A stretch of 14,181 bases of DNA. Source: an uncultured Leucothrix sp. Its GTDB lineage: Bacteria > Pseudomonadota > Gammaproteobacteria > Thiotrichales > Thiotrichaceae. The DNA is taken from positions 1-14,181 of the forward strand of contig CALAJG010000228.1 in the NCBI GenBank assembly GCA_937923375.1, read 5' to 3'. A program made the translations under genes and the position numbers. Shown here in pieces: positions 1 to 6,701 of the stretch (the stretch's first letter is position 1; every line of letters begins with the position of its first letter). Under the pieces are notes generated by a model. That model worked only from the letters and a program-made list of their open reading frames with translations, was not told the DNA's origin and searched no databases.

Positions 1-442
1 CTAATAGATATTGTGAGGCGATTTGCATTAATTCATGATCTAAAGAACGCCGGTGCCATGATACCCGTTTGCTGAGAATAGCTGGTCGGGTGGCTCGATT
101 TAAGATGATATAGCGGTAGCGGCGTGCGCCAGCTGAAAAACGCGCATGGAAAGTATCATCGACCGGCTTTATCCAGCGCATTACAACGGTATCCGGGAGG
201 TTGCTATTCGTGCCAAACTGCCATGCATCAATGGTACGCTTTGAGTCGCTTTCAAAGTGAATGATTTGGCCTACACCATGCACACCGGTATCGGTACGAC
301 CAGCACAGACCACTTTCACTGGATGATTGGCCACCTTTGAGATTGCTGCCTCAATGTCCCCTTGAACCGACGGTGCGTGATCTTGATATTGCCAGCCAAA
401 GTAGGCTGATCCATCGTATTCTATGCAGGCTGCGTATTTCAT
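1..442 (-). CDS. truA: tRNA pseudouridine(38-40) synthase TruA, N-terminal half (cut by window edge)
   Basis: TruA converts uridines 38, 39 and 40 of the tRNA anticodon arm to pseudouridine in the cytoplasm. I translated 147 codons from the ATG at 442. The N-terminus has the family signature KYAACIEYDGSAYFGWQ. The catalytic block CAGRTDTGVHG follows, with the nucleophilic Asp at residue 51 (equivalent to Asp60 of E. coli). FHARFSAGARRYRY near residue 100 is the usual substrate-binding stretch. Family members are about 260-285 residues, so roughly half the gene is missing at the left edge; nothing suggests a real truncation. An out-of-frame ATG lies four bases upstream, and the ribosome binding site is weak. 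The gene follows fimV, a neighbour common in gammaproteobacteria, but a terminator and a separate promoter candidate lie between them. Confidence 0.96.
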   Translation of the reverse strand, partial: MKYAACIEYDGSAYFGWQYQDHAPSVQGDIEAAISKVANHPVKVVCAGRTDTGVHGVGQIIHFESDSKRTIDAWQFGTNSNLPDTVVMRWIKPVDDTFHARFSAGARRYRYIILNRATRPAILSKRVSWHRRSLDHELMQIASQYLL

Positions 443-469
443 TCATATCACTACTGTTTCGATTCACGC

Positions 470-478
470 ATTCTATCA
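470..478 (-). promoter_or_regulatory. Candidate extended -10 promoter for truA
   Basis: On the minus strand this reads TGATAGAAT, an extended -10 element (TG, one base, then TAGAAT, which is 5 of 6 to TATAAT). The bases where a -35 box would lie fall inside the fimV terminator stem and do not match TTGACA, so the extended -10 would have to work alone. Transcription would start near 463, leaving about 20 bases of leader before truA. It is supported by position, because truA otherwise lies behind a strong terminator. Confidence 0.45.
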
Positions 479-486
479 GGCTAGAA

Positions 487-516
487 TTAAAAAAGGCCGG
501 GCAAATGCCCGGCCTT
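487..516 (-). terminator. Rho-independent terminator after fimV
   Basis: A perfect 10-bp stem has arms AAGGCCGGGC (493-502) and GCCCGGCCTT (507-516), separated by a 4-base loop. On the minus strand the stem runs straight into a T tract (TTTTTTAATT), the classic intrinsic form. It begins 22 bases past the fimV stop codon. On the plus strand only two T residues follow the stem, so termination acts mainly on leftward transcripts from fimV. Confidence 0.9.
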
Positions 517-538
517 AATCATTCATTCAAACTTTGTT

Positions 539-3500
539 TTAGCCAGTTTGGTGTAACAACTCTTTGGCTTCTTTCTTTTGGTCGTCGTTACCTTCCGCCA
601 TGACTTCTTCCAACGTGCTGCGAGCACCTTCAACATCGCCCATATCCATGTAAGCACGTGCTAAGTCAAGCTTAGTACTAATCTGCGCTTCCATCAGGCC
701 AGTATCAGCACTATTATCAAGATCAAGGAAGGATAAGTCATCGTCCATCTCACCTAAAATATCGTCTTTTTCTGCTTTAGTTTCAGACATTTTATAGACG
801 CTGTTCTCAGGAAGAATCTTACCAACACCTGCATCGCTACCATCTAAAGCCAGGTTCAGATTTGTCGAGCTCAGTTCCCCCTTCGCAGTCTCTGTTTCAG
901 AATCATCAAGACCAAAGTCAAAGTCATCTAAACTCTCAAAATCATTAGTACCGGCTGATTCTAAAGCCGTTGCTGTATCTTCTTGATCACCGTCATCAAC
1001 TTCAAACTCACTGAAATCAAAATCCATTTCGTTACTATCAGAAGCCTCAGTCGTTGAAGACGCAGCCATAGCTGCTCCACCTAAGGCTGCGGCGCCTCCG
1101 ATAGCAGCCGCTGCTCCACCAAGGCTAGACTCACTCGATGAATCATCTTTCTTGGCCATATCCTGAATTGCAAAATCTAAGTCCGCATCTTCAAAACCAG
1201 TATCAAGATCGACCTTTGGAGCGTCGATAGAGGTTGATTCGGTAGCAACGTCATCATTTTTATTATCTTCAGCCGACAACAGACTATCTAAGTCCATGTC
1301 ATCAAAATCCAATACTTCCGCGCTCTTTGTATCAACTGCGTCGGCAATATTATCTGAGCTATCGCCAAGACCCGGAAGCTTTTCAGTTAAACCAGAGATT
1401 GCTGAGCCTGCCGAGTCTTTAGCACCTGAGACCGTATCCGTTAACTTGTCCTGAGCATTTTCAGCAAATGCTTTACCGGCCGTTATCGCTACACCACCTG
1501 CAGCGGCCGCTGCGGCTGCCATGCCTAACTTACCCGATAAACCTGAAGACTCTTTAGCATCACCAATGGCATCAGTCGCCATTTCAGCTGGTTTAGACGC
1601 AACATCCTTAATAACTGCGGCAACCCCGGGGCTAGCAAATAATGGGCTGGCAGGAAGGAGCTTGCCACCCCAGCCAGAAATCTTTTCCCAAAGCACTTCT
1701 TTATCCGGTCCGTTTAGCTGAGAAAATTCAGTCGCAGCAACCTCAAACGCTTCCTTGTTATCCGAAGCATGATAGTTCTCAAGCAACTTTGCACGATACT
1801 CAAGATTCTCAGGATGTTTCTCTATCGCTCTTTTTAATTCAACTTCGGCTTGCTCATGAAGTCCATAAACGATGTAAACATCTGCTTCCTGTAAAATATC
1901 ATCTTCGTCCGTATCGTCGTTGACATGGCTACTGGCTGTTGCCGGCACATTAGCAACACTGGATTTGGCATCAGGTGCTTCTTCCTGGATAATTTCATCC
2001 ATAGGATCAACATCAAATCCACTGGCTTCAACTGAGCTTGAGCTTCCACCCAGACCAGCGAAGGGGTCGTCAGCATCAGAAACAGGATCAACCTTTGTCG
2101 TGATGTCATCAAAACCACTACCGCCTGGTGCTAATGAAGGGTCTTCGAAATCTATCGGACTGTAATCATCATACTCATCATCGTTGTTACGGCGTCGAAG
2201 GAACAAGAAACCTGCAATAAGTGCTAGGAGTGAGCCACCACCAAGTCCCATGACCAGCGGCGAACTCAACATATCGAGTATTCCACCCTCTTCTTCAGCT
2301 GGTTGCCCAGCGCTCATAGCTGTCGTTATGTCATCACCGACCGGCTCCTGGAGTATTTCAGTCTCTTGATTTGGATCGTTTCCAATGAAGTTTGCCGGGT
2401 CCTGACTACGTAAAATCGTTCCATCGTTTCCGTTCTGAGCAAGCATCTTCTCAATGTCGCCACCCTGTTCATTAATGGTGCCAACAACATTAGCGTCACC
2501 GTCCCCCGTCATGGCGGTGGGCGGTTTGCCGAGACTTACCTGTAGTTCAGCTAGCTGCTCATTTTTCAACGTAATTAAGCGATTTTTCTTTTTCAGGAGC
2601 GCTTCAAGCTCAGATACTCTTGACTTGAGTTCGTTATTTTCACGTTTTCTAGCGGTTAATGATTCGCTAGCTAAAGTCATTTGGCGGTTCAAATCATCAA
2701 GTTTCGCTTGTCCAACAAGGTTTCCACTGTTAGCAGAATTCTTACCCTCCATAGAACCAAGTACTTCGATTCTTGCCTGACTTCCAGCGCCAACATTGTT
2801 GCCAGTAACTTTTCCTGAAGAAGGTTTAGTATTTGTCGCGACCGCTGATTTTGTAGGCTTACTGCGCTTCCATTCAGAAGTTTGGCTACGAATATCCTGA
2901 CGTGCTGCACGTAATGGAATCCGCTTTGCTTCGTTAATTGATGGACGACGAACAGTGACACCTGACTTCAGGTTATTGATATTACGCTTTCGGAAAGCAG
3001 TCGGGTTGGCTTCAAATATTGCCATCATCATTTGTTCGTTGCGAACGCCGTTATATCCTAGCTTTTGAGCTACTTTATATAGCGTATCGCCGCGACGAAT
3101 ACGATAGGTACGGGACTGATTACCGGCAGTATTAGTTGCAGCGGCAGCTGGAGCGACTGGTGGACCTGGTCTGCGTAACCCATCATTCTGAGCCTGCTGC
3201 TGTCGCTGCTGTTGTAATTGTCTTTGGCGTTGTTGTTGCTGACGCGTCTGCTGCTGTTGTGCAATCACGCGCTGACGTTGCTGCTGCTGACGGGCCTGTT
3301 GAGATGCATTTTGTTGCTGAACCTGAGCACGGCTACGTTGCGATGGATCAGGTCGTACACCTACCGTATTGCTGGCGACGGATGTACCTGGCTGCATTAA
3401 TACCGGTGGGTCCAACAAGACAGTGTATTCTTTAAGTAGCTGTCCCTTGGGCCAGCTCACTTCTAGCAGGAAGTTAATGAAAGGTTCTTTGATCGGCTGG

Positions 3501-3790
3501 CTTGACGAAACCAAAATAACCGGCCTGCCATTTTGCGTCGACGAGCGAAAACGTAACCCGTTCAGGAAATTAGGCCGGTCAATTCCGACGCGACTAAATA
3601 CAGAGGGAGAAGCCACCTTCACTTTCAAACCGCCGACATTCACATCGCCGACTGAGAGTAAATCTATTTTTGCCTTGAATGGTTGGTTCAGATTAGAGAC
3701 CGACTCAATCTCGCCTAACCCCAACGCTAAAGCAGCGCCAGGATAAGAGATAGCTATACATACAGCTAAACTTAAGGCCTTTTTATTCAC
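539..3790 (-). CDS. fimV: FimV, LysM- and TPR-containing inner-membrane polar scaffold protein
   Basis: FimV proteins are peptidoglycan-binding polar organisers required for type IV pilus assembly and twitching in Pseudomonas (family knowledge). The 1083-residue product has a signal peptide (about 1-23) and the conserved FimV N-terminal domain (about 24-128). A Gln/Arg tract spans 157-200. A LysM domain (228-283) begins RTYRIRRGDTLYKVAQKLG, and a coiled coil covers about 363-420. One membrane segment lies at about 508-531, followed by RRR. The cytoplasmic part is very acidic, with a TPR-like unit (633-690) and the FimV C-terminal TPR motif (about 1034-1082, ISTKLDLARAYMDMGD). Two Ala/Gly-rich stretches (756-775 and 890-911) sit inside the acidic region. 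The start is GTG, chosen because AAGGGGA lies seven bases upstream and the signal peptide begins there. Its neighbours truA and asd are typical. Confidence 0.96.
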   Translation of the reverse strand: MNKKALSLAVCIAISYPGAALALGLGEIESVSNLNQPFKAKIDLLSVGDVNVGGLKVKVASPSVFSRVGIDRPNFLNGLRFRSSTQNGRPVILVSSSQPIKEPFINFLLEVSWPKGQLLKEYTVLLDPPVLMQPGTSVASNTVGVRPDPSQRSRAQVQQQNASQQARQQQQRQRVIAQQQQTRQQQQRQRQLQQQRQQQAQNDGLRRPGPPVAPAAAATNTAGNQSRTYRIRRGDTLYKVAQKLGYNGVRNEQMMMAIFEANPTAFRKRNINNLKSGVTVRRPSINEAKRIPLRAARQDIRSQTSEWKRSKPTKSAVATNTKPSSGKVTGNNVGAGSQARIEVLGSMEGKNSANSGNLVGQAKLDDLNRQMTLASESLTARKRENNELKSRVSELEALLKKKNRLITLKNEQLAELQVSLGKPPTAMTGDGDANVVGTINEQGGDIEKMLAQNGNDGTILRSQDPANFIGNDPNQETEILQEPVGDDITTAMSAGQPAEEEGGILDMLSSPLVMGLGGGSLLALIAGFLFLRRRNNDDEYDDYSPIDFEDPSLAPGGSGFDDITTKVDPVSDADDPFAGLGGSSSSVEASGFDVDPMDEIIQEEAPDAKSSVANVPATASSHVNDDTDEDDILQEADVYIVYGLHEQAEVELKRAIEKHPENLEYRAKLLENYHASDNKEAFEVAATEFSQLNGPDKEVLWEKISGWGGKLLPASPLFASPGVAAVIKDVASKPAEMATDAIGDAKESSGLSGKLGMAAAAAAAGGVAITAGKAFAENAQDKLTDTVSGAKDSAGSAISGLTEKLPGLGDSSDNIADAVDTKSAEVLDFDDMDLDSLLSAEDNKNDDVATESTSIDAPKVDLDTGFEDADLDFAIQDMAKKDDSSSESSLGGAAAAIGGAAALGGAAMAASSTTEASDSNEMDFDFSEFEVDDGDQEDTATALESAGTNDFESLDDFDFGLDDSETETAKGELSSTNLNLALDGSDAGVGKILPENSVYKMSETKAEKDDILGEMDDDLSFLDLDNSADTGLMEAQISTKLDLARAYMDMGDVEGARSTLEEVMAEGNDDQKKEAKELLHQTG

Positions 3791-3797
3791 TTGTTAA

Positions 3798-3804
3798 TCC
3801 CCTT
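3798..3804 (-). promoter_or_regulatory. Shine-Dalgarno site fixing the fimV GTG start
   Basis: The minus strand reads AAGGGGA, seven bases before GTG at 3790-3788. This is strong complementarity to the 16S rRNA 3' end. It supports the non-ATG start, which gives MNKKALSLAVC, a good signal peptide. Confidence 0.8.
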
Positions 3805-3901
3805 AGTAGCAATAATGCTCTATCCATTCCATTGTTCCGACATAATGTAGATCTCGTAATGACGGTGGCTTGAATCATGAACGGTGCTCTATTGTTATTT
3901 T

Positions 3902-3907
3902 ATTATA
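3902..3907 (-). promoter_or_regulatory. Candidate -10 box upstream of fimV
   Basis: This is a perfect TATAAT on the minus strand, about 110 bases upstream of the fimV GTG. The sequence 17-19 bases further upstream (around TTAAAC) matches TTGACA poorly. The site may be weak or need an activator, and a chance match is possible in such AT-rich DNA. Confidence 0.3.
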
Positions 3908-4042
3908 TTCAAGAGTTAATTTTGCAGTTTAAGTTCAGACAGATATAACTGCGAGAACTAATCAGAATCCAACGTTACTTCCGACTGTGTGTAATTAATA
4001 GCAATAAACCAATGAATAGTACCTTAATAATCCATTCTCACT

Positions 4043-4079
4043 GTCAGTATCTGACGAACGATTGTCATAATGTGACAAT
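4043..4079. repeat. Two inverted repeats with TGTCA/TGACA half-sites
   Basis: One repeat is GTCAG-TAT-CTGAC (4043-4055), a perfect 5-bp palindrome. The second is ATTGTCA-TAATG-TGACAAT (4061-4079), perfect 7-bp arms around a 5-base spacer. A further TGTCA lies at 4084-4088. Neither is GC-rich or followed by a T tract, so they do not look like terminators. They resemble operator sites for a dimeric regulator, but no regulator can be named. Confidence 0.5.
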
Positions 4080-4108
4080 TGTGTGTCAGCTTTCAAGTTT
4101 TTCTATGA

Positions 4109-5131
4109 CTAAAGGTATTCGCTGATTAAAATTTCTGCTATCTGGATGCTATTTAGCGCTGCACCTTTACGTACATTATCAGCAACCACCCAGAGATTCA
4201 AACCATTTGAATACGATAGATCTTCCCTTATTCTGCCAACAAAAACAGCGTCTTTACTGGCGGCCTCAGTGACCGACGTAGGATATCCGCCATCGGCTCT
4301 GTTATCCAGAAGTGACACCCCTGAAGCTGCTGACAGCAATTCTCGTGCCATTTCAGCCGTGATTTTCTCACGGGTTTCAATGTGTAATGCCTCAGAGTGT
4401 CCGAAGAAAACCGGAACCCTAACGGCGGTCGGGTTCACTGAAATTTCGTCATCCTCCAGGATCTTCTGCGTTTCCCAGATCATTTTCATTTCTTCACGCG
4501 TGTAGCCACTCTCGTGAAACTCATCGATATGGGGTATCACATTAAAAGCAATCTGTTTTGTAAACTCAGTTGGTTTAGCCTCCAGACCATTTAATAATTT
4601 AGATGTTTGAGTTGCCAGCGCCTCCACTCCTTTTTTTCCAGCGCCTGATACCGCCTGATAAGTAGCAACATTTATACGCGTAATCTTAACTGCATCATGA
4701 ATCGGTTTTAAGGCAACCAGCATTTGAATCGTTGAGCAGTTTGGATTGGCAATAATACCTCTCAAACTATAATCTCCGATTGCATGAGCATTCACTTCTG
4801 GAATGACTAAAGGAACATCTGCATCGCGACGAAATTGTGATGTGTTGTCAATCACCACACAGCCGTTATCAACTGCCTTAGGAACATACTCTCCTGAGAC
4901 ACTTGCACCTGCCGAAAACAATGCTATCTGTACCTGACTGAAATCAAATTCACTCAGCAAACCGACTTTATAGTAGCTCCCTTCATATTCTAAACGCGTC
5001 CCAGCAGAATTTTCACCGGCCAATAAAAATAGCTTACCAATTGGAAAATTACGTTCGGCTAAGATGGATAACATTGCCTCACCTACCATGCCGGTTGCTC
5101 CGACAATGGCAACATCATAGGTATCTTGCAT
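4109..5131 (-). CDS. asd: Aspartate-semialdehyde dehydrogenase
   Basis: This cytoplasmic enzyme reduces aspartyl phosphate to aspartate semialdehyde with NADPH. That product is the branch point to lysine and diaminopimelate (hence peptidoglycan), threonine and methionine. With the ATG at 5131 the product is 340 residues, normal for the family. The N-terminal NADP-binding loop is VAIVGATGMVG. The catalytic Cys is in NPNCSTIQ (Cys132), and the His in FFGHSEALHIETRE (His245) fits the acid/base residue. Keeping the Cys argues for a working enzyme and against the inactive USG-1-like paralogue often found beside fimV and truA. A TTG one codon upstream also opens the frame, but AAGGAA lies six bases before the ATG and only three before the TTG. 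The gene ends 318 bases before fimV, on the same strand. Confidence 0.95.
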   Translation of the reverse strand: MQDTYDVAIVGATGMVGEAMLSILAERNFPIGKLFLLAGENSAGTRLEYEGSYYKVGLLSEFDFSQVQIALFSAGASVSGEYVPKAVDNGCVVIDNTSQFRRDADVPLVIPEVNAHAIGDYSLRGIIANPNCSTIQMLVALKPIHDAVKITRINVATYQAVSGAGKKGVEALATQTSKLLNGLEAKPTEFTKQIAFNVIPHIDEFHESGYTREEMKMIWETQKILEDDEISVNPTAVRVPVFFGHSEALHIETREKITAEMARELLSAASGVSLLDNRADGGYPTSVTEAASKDAVFVGRIREDLSYSNGLNLWVVADNVRKGAALNSIQIAEILISEYL

Positions 5132-5137
5132 CAAATA

Positions 5138-5143
5138 TTCCTT
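5138..5143 (-). promoter_or_regulatory. Ribosome binding site deciding the asd start
   Basis: AAGGAA on the minus strand lies six bases before the ATG at 5131-5129. The same site would be only three bases from the in-frame TTG at 5134, so the ATG is preferred. Confidence 0.7.
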
Positions 5144-5175
5144 AAATCAGCTTCAAAATGAGCTGCAATAGATTG

Positions 5176-5205
5176 ATTATATTAGAAATTAACAAAGAAA
5201 TGCAA
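5176..5205 (-). promoter_or_regulatory. Candidate asd promoter
   Basis: On the minus strand a perfect TATAAT (5181-5176) follows TTGCAT (5205-5200) with an 18-base spacer. The -10 is strong and the -35 matches only at TTG. Transcription would start near 5169, about 38 bases before the asd ATG, a sensible leader length. Confidence 0.45.
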
Positions 5206-5225
5206 CGCAAGCTCATGATGAAGCA

Positions 5226-5251
5226 CAGGCTCAGAATTGGCATAGAGCCTG
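5226..5251. repeat. 7-bp inverted repeat in the asd / DUF11-like divergent gap
   Basis: CAGGCTC (5226-5232) and GAGCCTG (5245-5251) are exact inverted copies around a 12-base loop. There is no T tract on either side, so it is not an obvious terminator. It lies upstream of both divergent genes and could be an operator or a chance hairpin. Confidence 0.35.
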
Positions 5252-5369
5252 AAGTGTACGTGAAAAGCACCCAATACAGAATTTTTAAGCAAATATTAAG
5301 TACTGATTAAGGGTCAAGGATTAACATTGTCATTGATGCTGGTATCGTCAACATTTGGATAACAATAAT

Positions 5370-5888
5370 ATGAATAATATCTACAAACACAATCGTCTCT
5401 TTTTCATTCTGTGGAGCATTATACTGCTTCTATTAGCACTCATCAGTACAAGCACCTTTGCCGCTGAGGATCAGATAAAAGTATGGTCTAAAGCCGAAAC
5501 AAAGGTGACTGTTGAAAAAGATGGCGAAAAAATACAAAAAAAAATCCCTGCCGTTAAAGTTTTACCCGGGAAAGTCGTTTATTACACCACTGAATACAAA
5601 AACATTAGCAAAAAGTCAGTGGATGGAATCAACATAATTAACCCAATCCCTAAACTTACCACCTACGTCAAAGGGTCTGCTTGGGGTGATAATGCTTCGG
5701 TAAGTTTTTCAGTAGATGGTGGAAAAACATGGGGAAAATCAGACAAGCTAAAAGTGAAAAACAAGGAAGGAAAAATGGTAAAAGCCAAACCCTCTGATTT
5801 CACTCACATACGCTGGAAGCATCACGGTGCTCTGAAGTCAGGTGCTACCAAGAAAGCAGCATTTCAAGTAACCTTATTGAAGCCTTGA
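5370..5888 (+). CDS. Small exported basic protein with one DUF11-like domain
   Basis: The 172-residue product from the ATG at 5370 has a basic N-terminus, a long hydrophobic stretch (FFILWSIILLLLALIS) and a likely signal peptidase site after STSTFA, so it is probably periplasmic or secreted. The mature part has the pattern of a single DUF11 (conserved-repeat) beta-sandwich: LPGKVVYYTTEYKNIS, then INPIPKLTTYVKGSA, then FSVDGGKTWG, then FTHIRWKHHGALKSG and an FQV strand at the end. About 28 of some 141 mature residues are Lys, so it is strongly basic. A TTG five codons upstream is in frame, but the ATG with GGA ten bases before it looks better. It is the only complete plus-strand gene here, diverging from asd and converging on the operon to its right. 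DUF11 domains usually occur in large surface proteins; the function here is unknown. Confidence 0.8.
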   Translation: MNNIYKHNRLFFILWSIILLLLALISTSTFAAEDQIKVWSKAETKVTVEKDGEKIQKKIPAVKVLPGKVVYYTTEYKNISKKSVDGINIINPIPKLTTYVKGSAWGDNASVSFSVDGGKTWGKSDKLKVKNKEGKMVKAKPSDFTHIRWKHHGALKSGATKKAAFQVTLLKP

Positions 5889-5916
5889 AAGCGCTCAAAG
5901 CCTCGACGTCAGTGAG

Positions 5917-6666
5917 TTAAGGTTTACGATAGAGATGGGGCGCGCGACTTTTCATATAGTCCAGCCCCTGTCGACCAGGCTTCGCGGTTAGCGCTTTTGG
6001 CTGACTAACCGGTGCTTTATATTCGACATAAACACGGCTACCCTCATTCCCTTTTTTAAGCTTAAGCGGTTGGTATGGATAGTAAACCGTACCATTGGCA
6101 ATTGTCTTAGTCCTTGCTACTGCTTTAGACGGGGCGAGTTTAGTATAAAGGGCCAAAACGTTTTTTACGTAGCGCTTCGTCTCTTTAAATGGGGGGACGC
6201 CTTTGTATTGTTCAATTCTTCCTTCACCAGCGTTATATCCTGCGATCGCATATTTCAAATTGCCGTCAAACCGGTTCAAAAGCCACTTAAGATAACGAGA
6301 ACCCGCTAAAATATTTTGTCTGGCATTGAAACTATTTGCGACGCCAAAACGCTCCGCTGTTGCCGGCATTAATTGCATCAAACCCTCTGCTCCCGCAGGC
6401 GAAACGGCCTTAGGGTTAAAGCAAGACTCAACGGCTATAACAGCTTGAATCAGCTCTTTATCTATTTGATACTTTCTTGCGGCAAGATCTATGGTTCCTG
6501 CATGAATTGCTGCTTTGGACTTGAGTTTTAGAGGGCTGGCTTTAAGGCAGCCAGCCGCCATTGCCGCTTCGAAAGAAAACAAAGGCAGTACAAAAACAGC
6601 AAGCCATAATTTTGGCCAATTACTTCGGAGAGACGTTACCTTTTTATTCAAAGTTACATTCATCAT
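5917..6666 (-). CDS. Secreted lytic transglycosylase (SLT domain)
   Basis: SLT enzymes cleave peptidoglycan glycan strands and form 1,6-anhydromuramyl ends. The 249-residue product has a signal peptide (about 1-38). A catalytic domain (about 55-175) follows with all family motifs: IAVES with the catalytic Glu80, GLMQLMP (95-101), and IAGYNAGEG (141-149). The roughly 75-residue C-terminal tail is basic and not recognised. Cys40 and Cys82 could form a disulfide. AMAAGC is a poor lipobox, so soluble export is more likely than lipidation. Two ATGs begin the frame and neither has a clear ribosome binding site. The gene lies 35 bases after truD with no terminator between, so it is probably the last gene of the mrcB operon. 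It is not clearly MltC, MltE or Slt70; the subfamily is undecided. Confidence 0.92.
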   Translation of the reverse strand: MMNVTLNKKVTSLRSNWPKLWLAVFVLPLFSFEAAMAAGCLKASPLKLKSKAAIHAGTIDLAARKYQIDKELIQAVIAVESCFNPKAVSPAGAEGLMQLMPATAERFGVANSFNARQNILAGSRYLKWLLNRFDGNLKYAIAGYNAGEGRIEQYKGVPPFKETKRYVKNVLALYTKLAPSKAVARTKTIANGTVYYPYQPLKLKKGNEGSRVYVEYKAPVSQPKALTAKPGRQGLDYMKSRAPHLYRKP

Positions 6667-6701
6667 AAGTTGAGCAGCCCGGTATTATTTTTTATCTCAA
6701 T

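Larger units (their letters stand above)
3791..4108. other. Gene-free gap between asd and fimV
   Basis: These 318 bases are AT-rich and hold no convincing coding region on either strand. The gap should contain the fimV promoter: a perfect TATAAT on the minus strand (3902-3907) is the best -10 match, but no good -35 box is spaced from it. Its right end (4041-4089) holds a group of TGTCA/TGACA half-sites. No intrinsic terminator for asd was found, so asd transcripts may read into fimV. Confidence 0.7.

Noticed and set aside
1834..2118. 94-codon minus-strand frame inside fimV
   Set aside because: It is a second frame of the same DNA as a clear, well-conserved protein, with no motif of its own.
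3136..3435. Open frames on the plus strand opposite the FimV Gln/Arg region
   Set aside because: They mirror the biased CAA/CAG codons of fimV, giving Leu/Val/Ala-rich products with no ribosome site or recognisable domain. Other plus-strand frames inside the minus-strand genes were dropped for the same reason.
4061..4079. Inverted repeat as the asd terminator
   Set aside because: The stem is AT-rich, only 7 bp, and lacks a T tract. An operator is more plausible, so it was listed as a repeat instead.
5327..5355. TTGTCA as a -35 box for the DUF11-like gene
   Set aside because: The box is a good match, but 17 bases later the sequence is AACATT, a poor -10, and the leader would be only about 8 bases.
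5882..5901. Possible terminator between the convergent DUF11-like gene and the transglycosylase gene
   Set aside because: GCCTTGA and TCAAAGC can form a stem around a 6-base loop, but one pair is a mismatch or G-U and no T tract follows on either strand. It is too weak to call.
6544..6553. Lipobox at Cys40 of the transglycosylase
   Set aside because: AMAAGC lacks the usual Leu/Val/Ile at -3, and an ordinary signal peptidase site (AMA before AG) fits at least as well.
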